Shown: piece by piece, positions 37,650 through 44,990 of the stretch
Position numbering within the stretch: the stretch's first letter is position 1
Layout: the number at the start of each line of letters is the position of its first letter
Assembly: GCF_014696345.1 (NCBI RefSeq)
Contig: NZ_JACJPY010000010.1
Coordinates: forward strand, 20,789-84,788
Reading direction: 5' to 3'
Length of the DNA stretch: 64,000 bases
Source of the DNA: Pseudanabaena cinerea FACHB-1277
GTDB lineage: Bacteria > Cyanobacteriota > Cyanobacteriia > Pseudanabaenales > Pseudanabaenaceae
Made by a program: the position numbers and the translations under genes
The notes under the pieces: model-generated
Databases searched by the model: none
Told to the model about the DNA's origin: nothing
What the model saw: only the letters and a program-made list of their open reading frames with translations

Positions 37650-37850
37650 TAGCTATTAGCTTTTAGCTTTTAGCTTTTAATGCAAATGATCAACGATTCT
37701 ATAAAAAACAAATTATTCACCTCATTGGAAAGCCAATAGCTAGCCGCTAACCGCTAAAAGCTAACCGCTAAAAGCTAAAAGCTAATAGCTAACCGCTAAC
37801 CGCTAACCGCCAATCCCCAATCCCCAATCCCCAATCCCCAATCCCCAATT
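37650..37850. repeat. Heptamer arrays filling the nrtD-nrtC spacer, two repeat families in register
   Basis: Four TAGCTNT heptamers (37650-37677) follow the nrtD stop. After about 60 bp of unique DNA come sixteen heptamers in one register: ten of GCTANNN (37739-37808), a hybrid GCCAATC (37809-37815), four CCCAATC and one CCCAATT (to 37850). The array ends 4 bp from the nrtC ATG, leaving no ribosome binding site. The hybrid unit suggests one array changed into the other by slippage or gene conversion. Confidence 0.9.
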
Positions 37851-37854
37851 CATC

Positions 37855-39879
37855 ATGTCAACAACTTTCCTCGAAATCGATCACGTCAGTCGTGTTTTTA
37901 AAAATGATAAAGGGCTGCCCTTTGTGGCGATTAAAGATGTCTATTTTGAAATGAAGGAAGGCGAGTTTGTCTCAATTATTGGGCATTCTGGCTGTGGTAA
38001 GTCAACGGTATTAAATATTCTGTCAGGATTAGATCGCGCCAGTGAAGGCGGGATTGTTTTGGAAGGTCGTGAAGTACGTGAGCCAGGACCCGATCGGATG
38101 TTGGTATTTCAAAATCATTCCCTATTGCCTTGGTTAACGGTGCGTCAAAATATTGGCTTGGCGGTAAACCGAGTAATGCGGCAATTACCAAAGCAGGAAA
38201 GAAATCGGATTATTCAAGAGAATATTGATTTAGTTGGGTTAAGTCATGCCGCCGATAAATATCCCAGAGAAATTTCGGGTGGGATGAAGCAAAGAGTTGG
38301 GATTGCCAGGGCTTTGGCAATTAAGCCAAAGATTCTCTTACTTGATGAACCTTTTGGAGCGTTAGATGCTTTGACTAGAGGACGCTTGCAAGAAAAGTTA
38401 ATGCAGATCTGCGATGAGCATAAAATCTCGGCGGTGATGATCACCCATGATGTGGATGAAGCATTATTACTTAGCGATCGCGTTGTAATGATGACCAATG
38501 GACCTGAAGCCAAAATCGGTCAAGTTCTCACGGTCGATCTGCCCCATCCGCGCAAGCGCTTGGAAACCGTCAATCATCCTAATTATTACCGTTTGCGTGG
38601 TGAAGTTGTGAACTTCCTCGATCGCCAAAAGCAGATCAAACTAGATCGTCTGAAGATGAAGAGCAATGCCGTCATCAGTATGGGCAGCATCGAGAAAACC
38701 AATCTCACCATTGGTTACATTCCACTCACGGACTGCGCTCCCTTTGTGGTGGCTCAGGAAAAGGGACTATTTGCCAAGTATGGTTTAGATGTTACTCTCT
38801 CTAAAGAAACTAGTTGGAACGATCTCGCTGAAGGTATTCGTGAAGGTCGCCTTGATGCCGCGCAAATGGTAACAGGACTCCCCCTTGCCATTACTTTAGG
38901 CATGGGAAATAAAATCCCTGTGCCTGTGGTCACATCCCTCACCCTCAGTCGCAATGGCAACGCGATTACTCTCAGTAAAAAGCTCCAAGAAACGGGAGTT
39001 CATGATCTTGCGTCTTTAAAGACCTATATCGATAGTTGCCAAGATGCCTACAATCCTGCTTTGGGCATGGTACATCATGCTTCGATGCACAACTTTATGC
39101 TGCGGCATTGGCTGGCGAGTGGTGGCATTCAGCCCGATCAGGATGTGGATGTAATCGTGATTCCACCACCGCAGATGGTGTCGAACTTGATGGCAAATAA
39201 TATTATTGGCTATTGTGTCGGCGAACCTTGGAATGTGCGGGCTGTGGATAGCAATGTCGGTTTTGTGGTTGCCACTGACCTAGATATTTGGCGCGGACAT
39301 CCTGAGAAAGTGTTAGGAGTTCGCAAAGAATGGGCGGAACAATATCCCCATACGCATTTAGCACTGGTGAAAGCTTTGCTAGAAGCAGCACAGTTCTGTG
39401 AACCCCTAGAAAATCGCGATGAGATTGTCTTGATGCTGTCACAGCCGCAATATTTGAATCTATCCCCCGTTTACATTCGTCCAGGATTTGCGGGTCCCTA
39501 TCGCGTGAATACGATGGAAGCAAAGTATTACAAAGACTTCTGCCAATTTGGTGTGGGGAATATGCCCTCTCGCAAAGAACAGTTATGGATACTCACACAG
39601 ATGGCGCGGTGGGGTTTAGTTAATTTTCCTGAGAATCATGCGGAAGTGATCTATAACCTTTTGGCAACCGATGTCTATCATCAAGCGGCAAAGGAATTAA
39701 ACATTGAGGTTACAGAAGAAGATCGCGAAGCGATCGCCTTGGCTGATGGCTCCACCTTCGATGCTAACGACCCGATCGCCGCTTTAAGTGCCATGCCCTA
39801 TTCCCAATTCACGGAACCTGTACATTTTGACTCTGTAAAAGGCTTCGCCAGCAAAAAAGTTGCCACAGCAAGGCATTAA
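37855..39879 (+). CDS. nrtC: Nitrate ABC transporter ATPase fused to NrtA-like regulatory domain, NrtC
   Basis: The 674-residue NrtC has two parts. Residues 1-255 are an ABC ATPase (GHSGCGKST, SGGMKQRVGIARALA, LLLDEPFGALD). Residues about 280-660 resemble NrtA (LTIGYIPLTDCAPFVVAQEKGLF, HNFMLRHWLASGGI, CVGEPWNVRAVDS). In Synechococcus this C-terminal domain mediates ammonium inhibition of nitrate uptake. The domain order fits NrtC and makes the identification firm. It lies after nrtD, opposite to the usual order, with a heptamer array up to its start codon. Confidence 0.94.
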   Translation: MSTTFLEIDHVSRVFKNDKGLPFVAIKDVYFEMKEGEFVSIIGHSGCGKSTVLNILSGLDRASEGGIVLEGREVREPGPDRMLVFQNHSLLPWLTVRQNIGLAVNRVMRQLPKQERNRIIQENIDLVGLSHAADKYPREISGGMKQRVGIARALAIKPKILLLDEPFGALDALTRGRLQEKLMQICDEHKISAVMITHDVDEALLLSDRVVMMTNGPEAKIGQVLTVDLPHPRKRLETVNHPNYYRLRGEVVNFLDRQKQIKLDRLKMKSNAVISMGSIEKTNLTIGYIPLTDCAPFVVAQEKGLFAKYGLDVTLSKETSWNDLAEGIREGRLDAAQMVTGLPLAITLGMGNKIPVPVVTSLTLSRNGNAITLSKKLQETGVHDLASLKTYIDSCQDAYNPALGMVHHASMHNFMLRHWLASGGIQPDQDVDVIVIPPPQMVSNLMANNIIGYCVGEPWNVRAVDSNVGFVVATDLDIWRGHPEKVLGVRKEWAEQYPHTHLALVKALLEAAQFCEPLENRDEIVLMLSQPQYLNLSPVYIRPGFAGPYRVNTMEAKYYKDFCQFGVGNMPSRKEQLWILTQMARWGLVNFPENHAEVIYNLLATDVYHQAAKELNIEVTEEDREAIALADGSTFDANDPIAALSAMPYSQFTEPVHFDSVKGFASKKVATARH

Positions 39880-39881
39880 GA

Positions 39882-40032
39882 CCCTCACCCCTAGCCCCTC
39901 TCCCAAAAGGGGAGAGGGGGACAAGTTATTTGCTATAGCATGAGTTACTAATGATCCCCCTCAATCCCCCTTGAGAAAGGGGGAAGAAGAAAATTCTCCC
40001 CCCTTTCTCAAGGGGGGCTGGGGGGGATCGAA
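39882..40032. repeat. Palindromic repeats in the nrtC-narB spacer
   Basis: First, a short element CCCTCTCCC-AAAA-GGGGAGAGGG (about 39895-39919). Then 39953-40032 has outer arms GATCCCCCTCAATCCCCC... and ...GGGGGGATC with inner CTTGAGAAAGGGGG / CCCCCTTTCTCAAG. The second is related, in inverse orientation, to the 97-bp elements before nrtB. Both can form strong mRNA hairpins and may stabilise or attenuate the upstream message. Confidence 0.8.
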
Positions 40033-40072
40033 ACTTTGAACCGTAAATGGCAAATAAGCCATCAGATAATAA

Positions 40073-40106
40073 CAATCCCCAATCCCCAATCCCCAATCCC
40101 CAATTA
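40073..40106. repeat. CAATCCC heptamer array abutting narB
   Basis: Four exact CAATCCC units (40073-40100) and a partial unit end 6 bp before the narB ATG. This is the same heptamer as before nrtC and again occupies the place of a ribosome binding site. Confidence 0.85.
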
Positions 40107-40112
40107 CCAATC

Positions 40113-42281
40113 ATGTCCACTTCCCTCGAAACTATCAAAACTCTCTGCCCCTATTGTGGAGTTGGCTGTGGTTTGGAGGTGGTAGAAACTGGTAAAGAAC
40201 CAACACTCAAATTTCCCGATCGCTTTAAAGTGCGAGGCGATCGCGCCCATCCATCGAGTCAGGGCATGGTTTGTGTGAAGGGGGCGACCATTGCCGAATC
40301 AATTCAGAAGGATCGCTTACTGCATCCAATGATGCGCGATCGCTTGGGTGATCAGTTCCGTCAAGTTAGTTGGGATGAGGCTTTCGATAGAATTACGCAA
40401 CGAATTCAGGAAGTCTTAGCGACCAAGGGAGCCGATGCTCTCTGTATGTATGGTTCGGGACAGTTCCAAACCGAAGACTATTACACCGCCCAAAAATTAT
40501 TTAAGGGCTGTTTAGGAACCAATAATTTTGATGCTAACTCACGGCTCTGTATGTCTTCGGCAGTGTCGGGCTATGTCAAAAGCTTCGGCTCCGATGGTCC
40601 TCCCTGCTGCTATGAGGATTTTGATTTAACCGACTGTTTATTTGCGATCGGTACAAATACCGCCGAATGTCATCCCATTATTTTTAATCGGTTTCGCAAG
40701 CGCCATAAAAAGGAAGCTCACGTTAAGCTAATCGTGGTTGATCCGCGCCGTACTCAAACTGCGGAAGTTGCCGATTTACATCTAGCAATTCAACCAGGAA
40801 CAGATATTGATTTATTAAATGGAATCGCGCATTTACTATTACTTTGGGGGAAAAGCGATCGCGCCTTCATTGAAAATCACACCAATGGCTTCACCGAATT
40901 TCAAGAACTGACTCAACATTACACCCCCGAATTTGTGTCGCGGCGCTGCGGTATCAGCATTGAGGAGCTAGAACTAGCGGCAAAATATTGGGCAGAATCG
41001 CCACGAGTTCTCTCCATTTGGTCAATGGGTATCAATCAATCAGTCCAAGGCACTGCCAAAGTACAGTCGATTATTAATTTGCATTTACTCACAGGACAGA
41101 TAGGCAAAGAGGGTGCAGGTGCTTTTTCGCTGACAGGACAGCCCAACGCCATGGGCGGACGCGAAGCAGGCGGATTAGCGCATTTACTACCAGGCTATCG
41201 CTTTGCCACCAATCCCGATCACCGTGCTGAACTAGAAGCATTTTGGCAATTGCCCAAGGGCAGTATTTCGCCGCAGGTTGGGCGCACTGCTTGGGATATC
41301 GTGCGTGGTTTGGAATCCGATCAAGTGGCTTTTCTCTGGATTGCTGCCACAAATCCTGCGGTGAGTTTTCCTGATTTGGTAAGGACTAAGGCAGCTTTGA
41401 GGCGATCGCCCTTCACCGTTTATCAAGATGCCTATTTTCCCACCGAAACCTCTGAGTTTGCCCATATCTTATTACCCGCCACCCAATGGAGCGAAAAGAC
41501 TGGCACAATGACCAATTCTGAACGATGCGTTACTCTCTGCCAAGCCTTTCAGCCCCCCCTTGGCGAAGCCAAAGCCGATTGGGAAATCTTCGCTGAAGTT
41601 GGTCGCCGCCTTGGATTTAATGCCCAATTCCAGTTCCAAAATTCCGCCGATGTCTATGCAGAATTTGCCCAAATCACCCGCGATCGCCCCTGCGAAATTA
41701 CAGGTATCACCCATGCCAAACTCGCCGAACTAGGTGCTATCCAATATCCCTGCAAAGATAGCGCCCCCGAACTTGATCAAGTCCATAACAAGCGCCTCTA
41801 TACCGATCGCCAATTCCACACCAGCGATCGCCGCGCCAACTTCGCTGCCTACCATTCCCAAGGTGTATTTGAAGTTCCCGATCAAGCATATCCATTTATC
41901 CTCACCACAGGCAGACTTTACGGACATTGGCATACCCAAACCCGCACAGGACGTATCGACAAAATTCGCCAAATGCACCCCCATCCCTTTATCGAAATCC
42001 ATCCTCAAGATGCCGATAAGTTGGGAATTAATGACGGCGATCTGGTGGAAGTAAAATCAAGGCGCGGTGCTTCTAAATTCCCTGCAATGGTAACTAAGGC
42101 GATCGCCCCTGGTGTTGTCTTTGTGCCGATGCACTGGGGCGCACTCTGGGCAGACAATGCTGAAGCCAATGCTCTCACCCATGCCGAAGCCTGTCCTGAC
42201 TCAAAACAACCAGAGTTAAAGGCTTGTGCGGTGGCGATCGCCTTTTTCTCCATCACCCTTAACTCGTCCAAAATATCTTAG
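40113..42281 (+). CDS. narB: Ferredoxin-dependent assimilatory nitrate reductase
   Basis: Reduces nitrate to nitrite using a 4Fe-4S cluster and Mo-bisMGD. The 722-residue protein has the cluster motif [13 protein letters not shown] with the fourth Cys in GMVCVKG, the molybdopterin regions ([47 protein letters not shown]) and the C-terminal domain ([25 protein letters not shown]). ATG 40113 is used since upstream in-frame codons encode the heptamer array. From the HIP1 site at 42234 the last 15 codons are antisense to the 3' end of the island nuclease gene, so the C-terminus and stop are acquired. Confidence 0.95.
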   Translation: MSTSLETIKTLCPYCGVGCGLEVVETGKEPTLKFPDRFKVRGDRAHPSSQGMVCVKGATIAESIQKDRLLHPMMRDRLGDQFRQVSWDEAFDRITQRIQEVLATKGADALCMYGSGQFQTEDYYTAQKLFKGCLGTNNFDANSRLCMSSAVSGYVKSFGSDGPPCCYEDFDLTDCLFAIGTNTAECHPIIFNRFRKRHKKEAHVKLIVVDPRRTQTAEVADLHLAIQPGTDIDLLNGIAHLLLLWGKSDRAFIENHTNGFTEFQELTQHYTPEFVSRRCGISIEELELAAKYWAESPRVLSIWSMGINQSVQGTAKVQSIINLHLLTGQIGKEGAGAFSLTGQPNAMGGREAGGLAHLLPGYRFATNPDHRAELEAFWQLPKGSISPQVGRTAWDIVRGLESDQVAFLWIAATNPAVSFPDLVRTKAALRRSPFTVYQDAYFPTETSEFAHILLPATQWSEKTGTMTNSERCVTLCQAFQPPLGEAKADWEIFAEVGRRLGFNAQFQFQNSADVYAEFAQITRDRPCEITGITHAKLAELGAIQYPCKDSAPELDQVHNKRLYTDRQFHTSDRRANFAAYHSQGVFEVPDQAYPFILTTGRLYGHWHTQTRTGRIDKIRQMHPHPFIEIHPQDADKLGINDGDLVEVKSRRGASKFPAMVTKAIAPGVVFVPMHWGALWADNAEANALTHAEACPDSKQPELKACAVAIAFFSITLNSSKIS

Positions 42282-42289
42282 GCTAATGA
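42234..42289. repeat. Direct repeat copy C, at the narB 3' end
   Basis: 56 bp beginning at HIP1 (GCGATCGCC) and ending GGCTAATGA, differing at one base from 42952-43007. It encodes the narB C-terminus on the plus strand. On the minus strand it reads as the end of the PD-(D/E)XK gene ([12 protein letters not shown]). Confidence 0.9.
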
Positions 42290-42322
42290 AAGAAAGTCAG
42301 TAGCGATCGCTTACTCAATCAA

Positions 42323-42760
42323 CTAGCAAAGGTTCTCTAAATCTGCTAGGTCTTGCAGTCTGCCAGATGCTAATTTGTTTTTTTTGAGGTTATCAAGATC
42401 GATGAATTTAACGGCTATATCGTCAAGCATTACTTCTATTTTGGAATCGTAACAGGTTTGGAAGTCGATGCCATCTGGACTGGTGATTAGGTCAATGCGG
42501 TTAGGTGGATAGCCAAGTTGAATGATTTGATGTGGTTCTTGAAAGTCTTTGGCAGTCAATCCTAAGCTGCCAAAGCCAAATTCAGTTAATGCGGTAATTA
42601 TTTTTTGTGAGTTTTCTTCGCTGATTTCGATCCAGATATCAATATCTTTGGTATATCGTGGATGTCCATGTATCGCGACTGCATAGCCGCCAATGACAAG
42701 ATAGTTAACTTGGTTGTCGTTTAATAATTGTATAAACTCTTTGAAGTCTTGGTTGAGCAT
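42323..42760 (-). CDS. Nucleotidyltransferase-fold protein, likely part of a toxin-antitoxin-like pair
   Basis: A 145-residue protein of the nucleotidyltransferase (MNT / AbiEii-like, DUF6036-like) group. It has YLVIGGYAVAIHGHPRYTKDIDIW, with the GG helix start and catalytic D39 and D41, then YPPNRIDLITSPDGIDF. Such proteins pair with a small partner; here the 62-residue gene overlaps its start by 56 bp in another frame. It may be a toxin that modifies tRNA or another target, or an antitoxin-type enzyme; this is inference. It lies next to narB, between two copies of a direct repeat. Confidence 0.75.
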   Translation of the reverse strand: MLNQDFKEFIQLLNDNQVNYLVIGGYAVAIHGHPRYTKDIDIWIEISEENSQKIITALTEFGFGSLGLTAKDFQEPHQIIQLGYPPNRIDLITSPDGIDFQTCYDSKIEVMLDDIAVKFIDLDNLKKNKLASGRLQDLADLENLC

Positions 42761-42893
42761 TGTATTTATATTGATGATATTCTTGGCGAATTTGTTCGAG
42801 GGTTTCTAGGCGTTTTTTGGGTGTTTGTTGTTGCCAGTATTGAAAATCGCTTGTTTGTTGTTTGATGTTAGTTTTGATGATTACTTTTTCCAT
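42705..42893 (-). CDS. Small partner protein of the nucleotidyltransferase
   Basis: A 62-residue basic, Gln-rich protein (MEKVIIKTNIKQQTSDFQYW). Its 3' part overlaps the nucleotidyltransferase start, indicating translational coupling. Its KKRLETLEQIRQEYHQYKY segment is the pattern seen in small proteins next to such nucleotidyltransferases in cyanobacteria. No DNA-binding domain is evident. It is probably the other half of a two-gene module. Confidence 0.65.
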   Translation of the reverse strand: MEKVIIKTNIKQQTSDFQYWQQQTPKKRLETLEQIRQEYHQYKYNAQPRLQRVYTIIKRQPS

Positions 42894-42918
42894 GTTGTTT
42901 CTCTTCGTTGTAGTCTCC

Positions 42919-43007
42919 TTATTCTATCGGTAAATCTCGCAGGTAGTAAAAGCGATCGCCTTTTTCTCCATCACCCTTAACTCTTCCAAAATATCTTAGG
43001 CTAATGA
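42919..43007 (-). pseudogene. Duplicated 3' end of the PD-(D/E)XK gene (direct repeat copy B)
   Basis: Read on the minus strand this gives [18 protein letters not shown] then RDLPIE and a stop, matching the C-terminus of the nuclease gene at 43673-44971 (GRVKGDGGTGDRFYYLRDL). Only the tail is present, without a start. 42952-43007 is 55/56 identical to the copy inside narB. It sits between the PIN toxin gene and the nucleotidyltransferase module. Confidence 0.8.
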
Positions 43008-43014
43008 GAAAATG

Positions 43015-43413
43015 TTAATCCCAAATACGCGAAATTGGATAAGAATCAAAAGTGGTATCTTTGCTTACTAAGTTGAAGGAATGGTTTATTGCTTGGGCAA
43101 TTAATATGCGATCGAATGGATCTCGATGTTTTGTCGGTGTGTTTGGTAATGGAAGGCTAGAGTATATCTCAATATCCCTAATCGTAATTGGTAGAATTTG
43201 GATATTCATATATTGAAGTTCTATTGGTAATGCTTCAATAGGTCGATTTATTTGTAATTTGCCAATATTAACTTTAATGGAAATTTCCCAAAGACTGATA
43301 ATACTAAAGTGCAGTCCATTCCGTGCATCTACGATTGCTTTTGCTTTGGTACTAAGGTTAGGATCTTTGCTCAAGTACCATAAAATTAAGTGTGTATCTA
43401 GAATATATTTCAT
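43015..43413 (-). CDS. PIN-domain ribonuclease toxin (VapC family)
   Basis: A 132-residue PIN domain. The acidic metal-binding residues are present: D6 in YILDTHLILW, E43 in SLWEISIK, D98/D101 in HRDPFDRILIAQA and D119 in VSKDTTF. VapC toxins cleave tRNA or rRNA when freed from their antitoxin. The start is one base past the antitoxin stop, so the two are coupled. It is the downstream gene of the DUF2281/VapC pair. Confidence 0.9.
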   Translation of the reverse strand: MKYILDTHLILWYLSKDPNLSTKAKAIVDARNGLHFSIISLWEISIKVNIGKLQINRPIEALPIELQYMNIQILPITIRDIEIYSSLPLPNTPTKHRDPFDRILIAQAINHSFNLVSKDTTFDSYPISRIWD

Positions 43414-43414
43414 A

Positions 43415-43639
43415 TTACATATATTCCTCTAGTTCTTCCAATGGTTCATCAAAATCACTTGACATAAAAATTTGACCAGCCCAACTACCATAGCCATGCT
43501 GTTGTTTTGTAGGTTGCTCCTCAACGGTTTTAGCTATTGGATATTTGTTAAGTAGATATTCTGCATAATGCAAAAGTTCTGTTTTGAGTGTGTCGGGCAT
43601 ATTGATGACAACTTGCCATAAGGCGGTATCGGTATTCAT
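43415..43639 (-). CDS. DUF2281-like antitoxin
   Basis: A 74-residue protein with a helical N-terminus (MPDTLKTELLHYAEYLLNKY) and the DUF2281 tail GYGSWAGQIFMSSDFDEPLE followed by EYM. This tail typically binds the PIN toxin. AGGAG precedes the start. It should neutralise the adjacent VapC and may autorepress the pair. It lies 33 bp after the nuclease gene stop. Confidence 0.85.
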   Translation of the reverse strand: MNTDTALWQVVINMPDTLKTELLHYAEYLLNKYPIAKTVEEQPTKQQHGYGSWAGQIFMSSDFDEPLEELEEYM

Positions 43640-43672
43640 AATTTCTCCTTTTTATGGTTCACTAAAAATATA

Positions 43673-44971
43673 TTAACTTGGCAAGTCTCGCAAGTAATAA
43701 AAGCGATCGCCTGTTCCACCATCACCCTTAACTCTTCCCAAATATCCCGCCAATGGTGAAGAAAGTTCGATTAAAATATCAGAAAGTTCGTTATCTTCTA
43801 GATGTTTTGGATAGTTTGAAGCGTCAAAAACACCCGAAAGATAATCAATTCCAACTTTTTTGTTAGCTTTTTTAACCAAATTGACAATATGAGATCGCAG
43901 TTTGATTTCAAGTTTTGCTTTTTCAATGAATCCTAAAATTTTAGAGTTAGAGTCTTCACCAAACGGTTCACTTTCTAAGCTCAATTTTAAATCTTGTAGA
44001 TTAATCGCCCCTGAATGTGTGAGTTTAAGTTTAACTAGCTCTTCTAAGGTTTCTGGTCTGATAACGTTCATTTTATTTCCTATGGCGACTGGATTAGAAT
44101 GATGATTGAGAGAACCTGCGGCAATTATAATTTTGACTGCTTTTTCGTAGTGGTTGGGGAAATGTGCTTGACCAAGATAGGTAAGCTGGCTACATACTTC
44201 TGTAGGGATTTTTTGATTAGCACTTGCTTTACACTCTCCAACTACTGGATAGGGTAATTCACAGCATAGATCAATACCTCCTGCCCCACCTGTTGCTTCA
44301 GGATCGAGACTAGCTTTAGGGTTAGTATTAGAGTTACTAAAACCTAGAAATATAAAGCTTTTTCTAACTAATTTTTCAAACTCATGACCACCACTTGAAT
44401 TACCAACCTTTGCAATTTTTTGAATCCAGTCAAGATTTTTAGATGTTTCTATTTTTTGCTGAAGTTCTGCTTCTTCTATCATTCTCTGAATTTGAACATC
44501 TAGCGGCTCAGGTGGTTCTAGATTTTCAACTTCTCTTTTTCGTTTTTCATAGGTGATATCATCTAAAACTGGTTGCAGGTCATTGATATAAACTCTGTCT
44601 TCTAGGGCTAAAAATACTCCTTTTGTACTGTTTTTGATGATGATAGGTGATGGTAAATGGTAAACCCGTAGATAGCTAAGCCAAATAAAGTCATTTTGTT
44701 CTAAGGCATTTTGTAAACTTTCTGCGGGTATTTGTAAACGTGCCGCAAGAATATCACACTTATTTTTTTCAGAGAACTGTTGACTTCCATCACAACGCGC
44801 CCATGCAGAGATTTTAACCTCACTAGCTGATGGATCATCACTACATAAAGCAAAACTTTGTTGTGGTCTATTGAAAGATTGAGCGTGAATAGCTGTAATA
44901 CTTCCCGATTCAAGGGAAGACAGAACGCCTGACGGCAGGCGTAATGCAGCAAAAATTGTTGCTTCTGTCAT
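43673..44971 (-). CDS. PD-(D/E)XK nuclease-domain protein of an unnamed three-gene operon
   Basis: A 432-residue protein not matching a family I can name. Residues 1-140 form a separate N-terminal domain. A charged helix (140-175) leads to a restriction-endonuclease fold: SGGHEFEKLVRKSFIFLGF (E199), GGAGGIDL (D234) and PVVGECKAS (E246, K248). This is the order of a Mrr-like PD-(D/E)XK site and all residues are present. It follows the ATPase gene by 19 bp. Its 3' end is duplicated at 42919-43007 and in narB. DNA cleavage in defence is inferred. Confidence 0.7.
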   Translation of the reverse strand: MTEATIFAALRLPSGVLSSLESGSITAIHAQSFNRPQQSFALCSDDPSASEVKISAWARCDGSQQFSEKNKCDILAARLQIPAESLQNALEQNDFIWLSYLRVYHLPSPIIIKNSTKGVFLALEDRVYINDLQPVLDDITYEKRKREVENLEPPEPLDVQIQRMIEEAELQQKIETSKNLDWIQKIAKVGNSSGGHEFEKLVRKSFIFLGFSNSNTNPKASLDPEATGGAGGIDLCCELPYPVVGECKASANQKIPTEVCSQLTYLGQAHFPNHYEKAVKIIIAAGSLNHHSNPVAIGNKMNVIRPETLEELVKLKLTHSGAINLQDLKLSLESEPFGEDSNSKILGFIEKAKLEIKLRSHIVNLVKKANKKVGIDYLSGVFDASNYPKHLEDNELSDILIELSSPLAGYLGRVKGDGGTGDRFYYLRDLPS

Positions 44972-44990
44972 ATTTCTTAGCTGAAGTAGA

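Noticed and set aside
36528..37850. CRISPR-like repeats in the nrt spacers
   Set aside because: Unit length is 7 bp with no spacers; these are short tandem heptamers.
40047..40112. In-frame 5' extension of narB
   Set aside because: It is encoded by the CAATCCC heptamers; homology starts at the ATG at 40113.
42234..43007. CRISPR array formed by the repeats around the small modules
   Set aside because: Only three copies, diverged, and separated by whole genes; not a spacer-repeat array.
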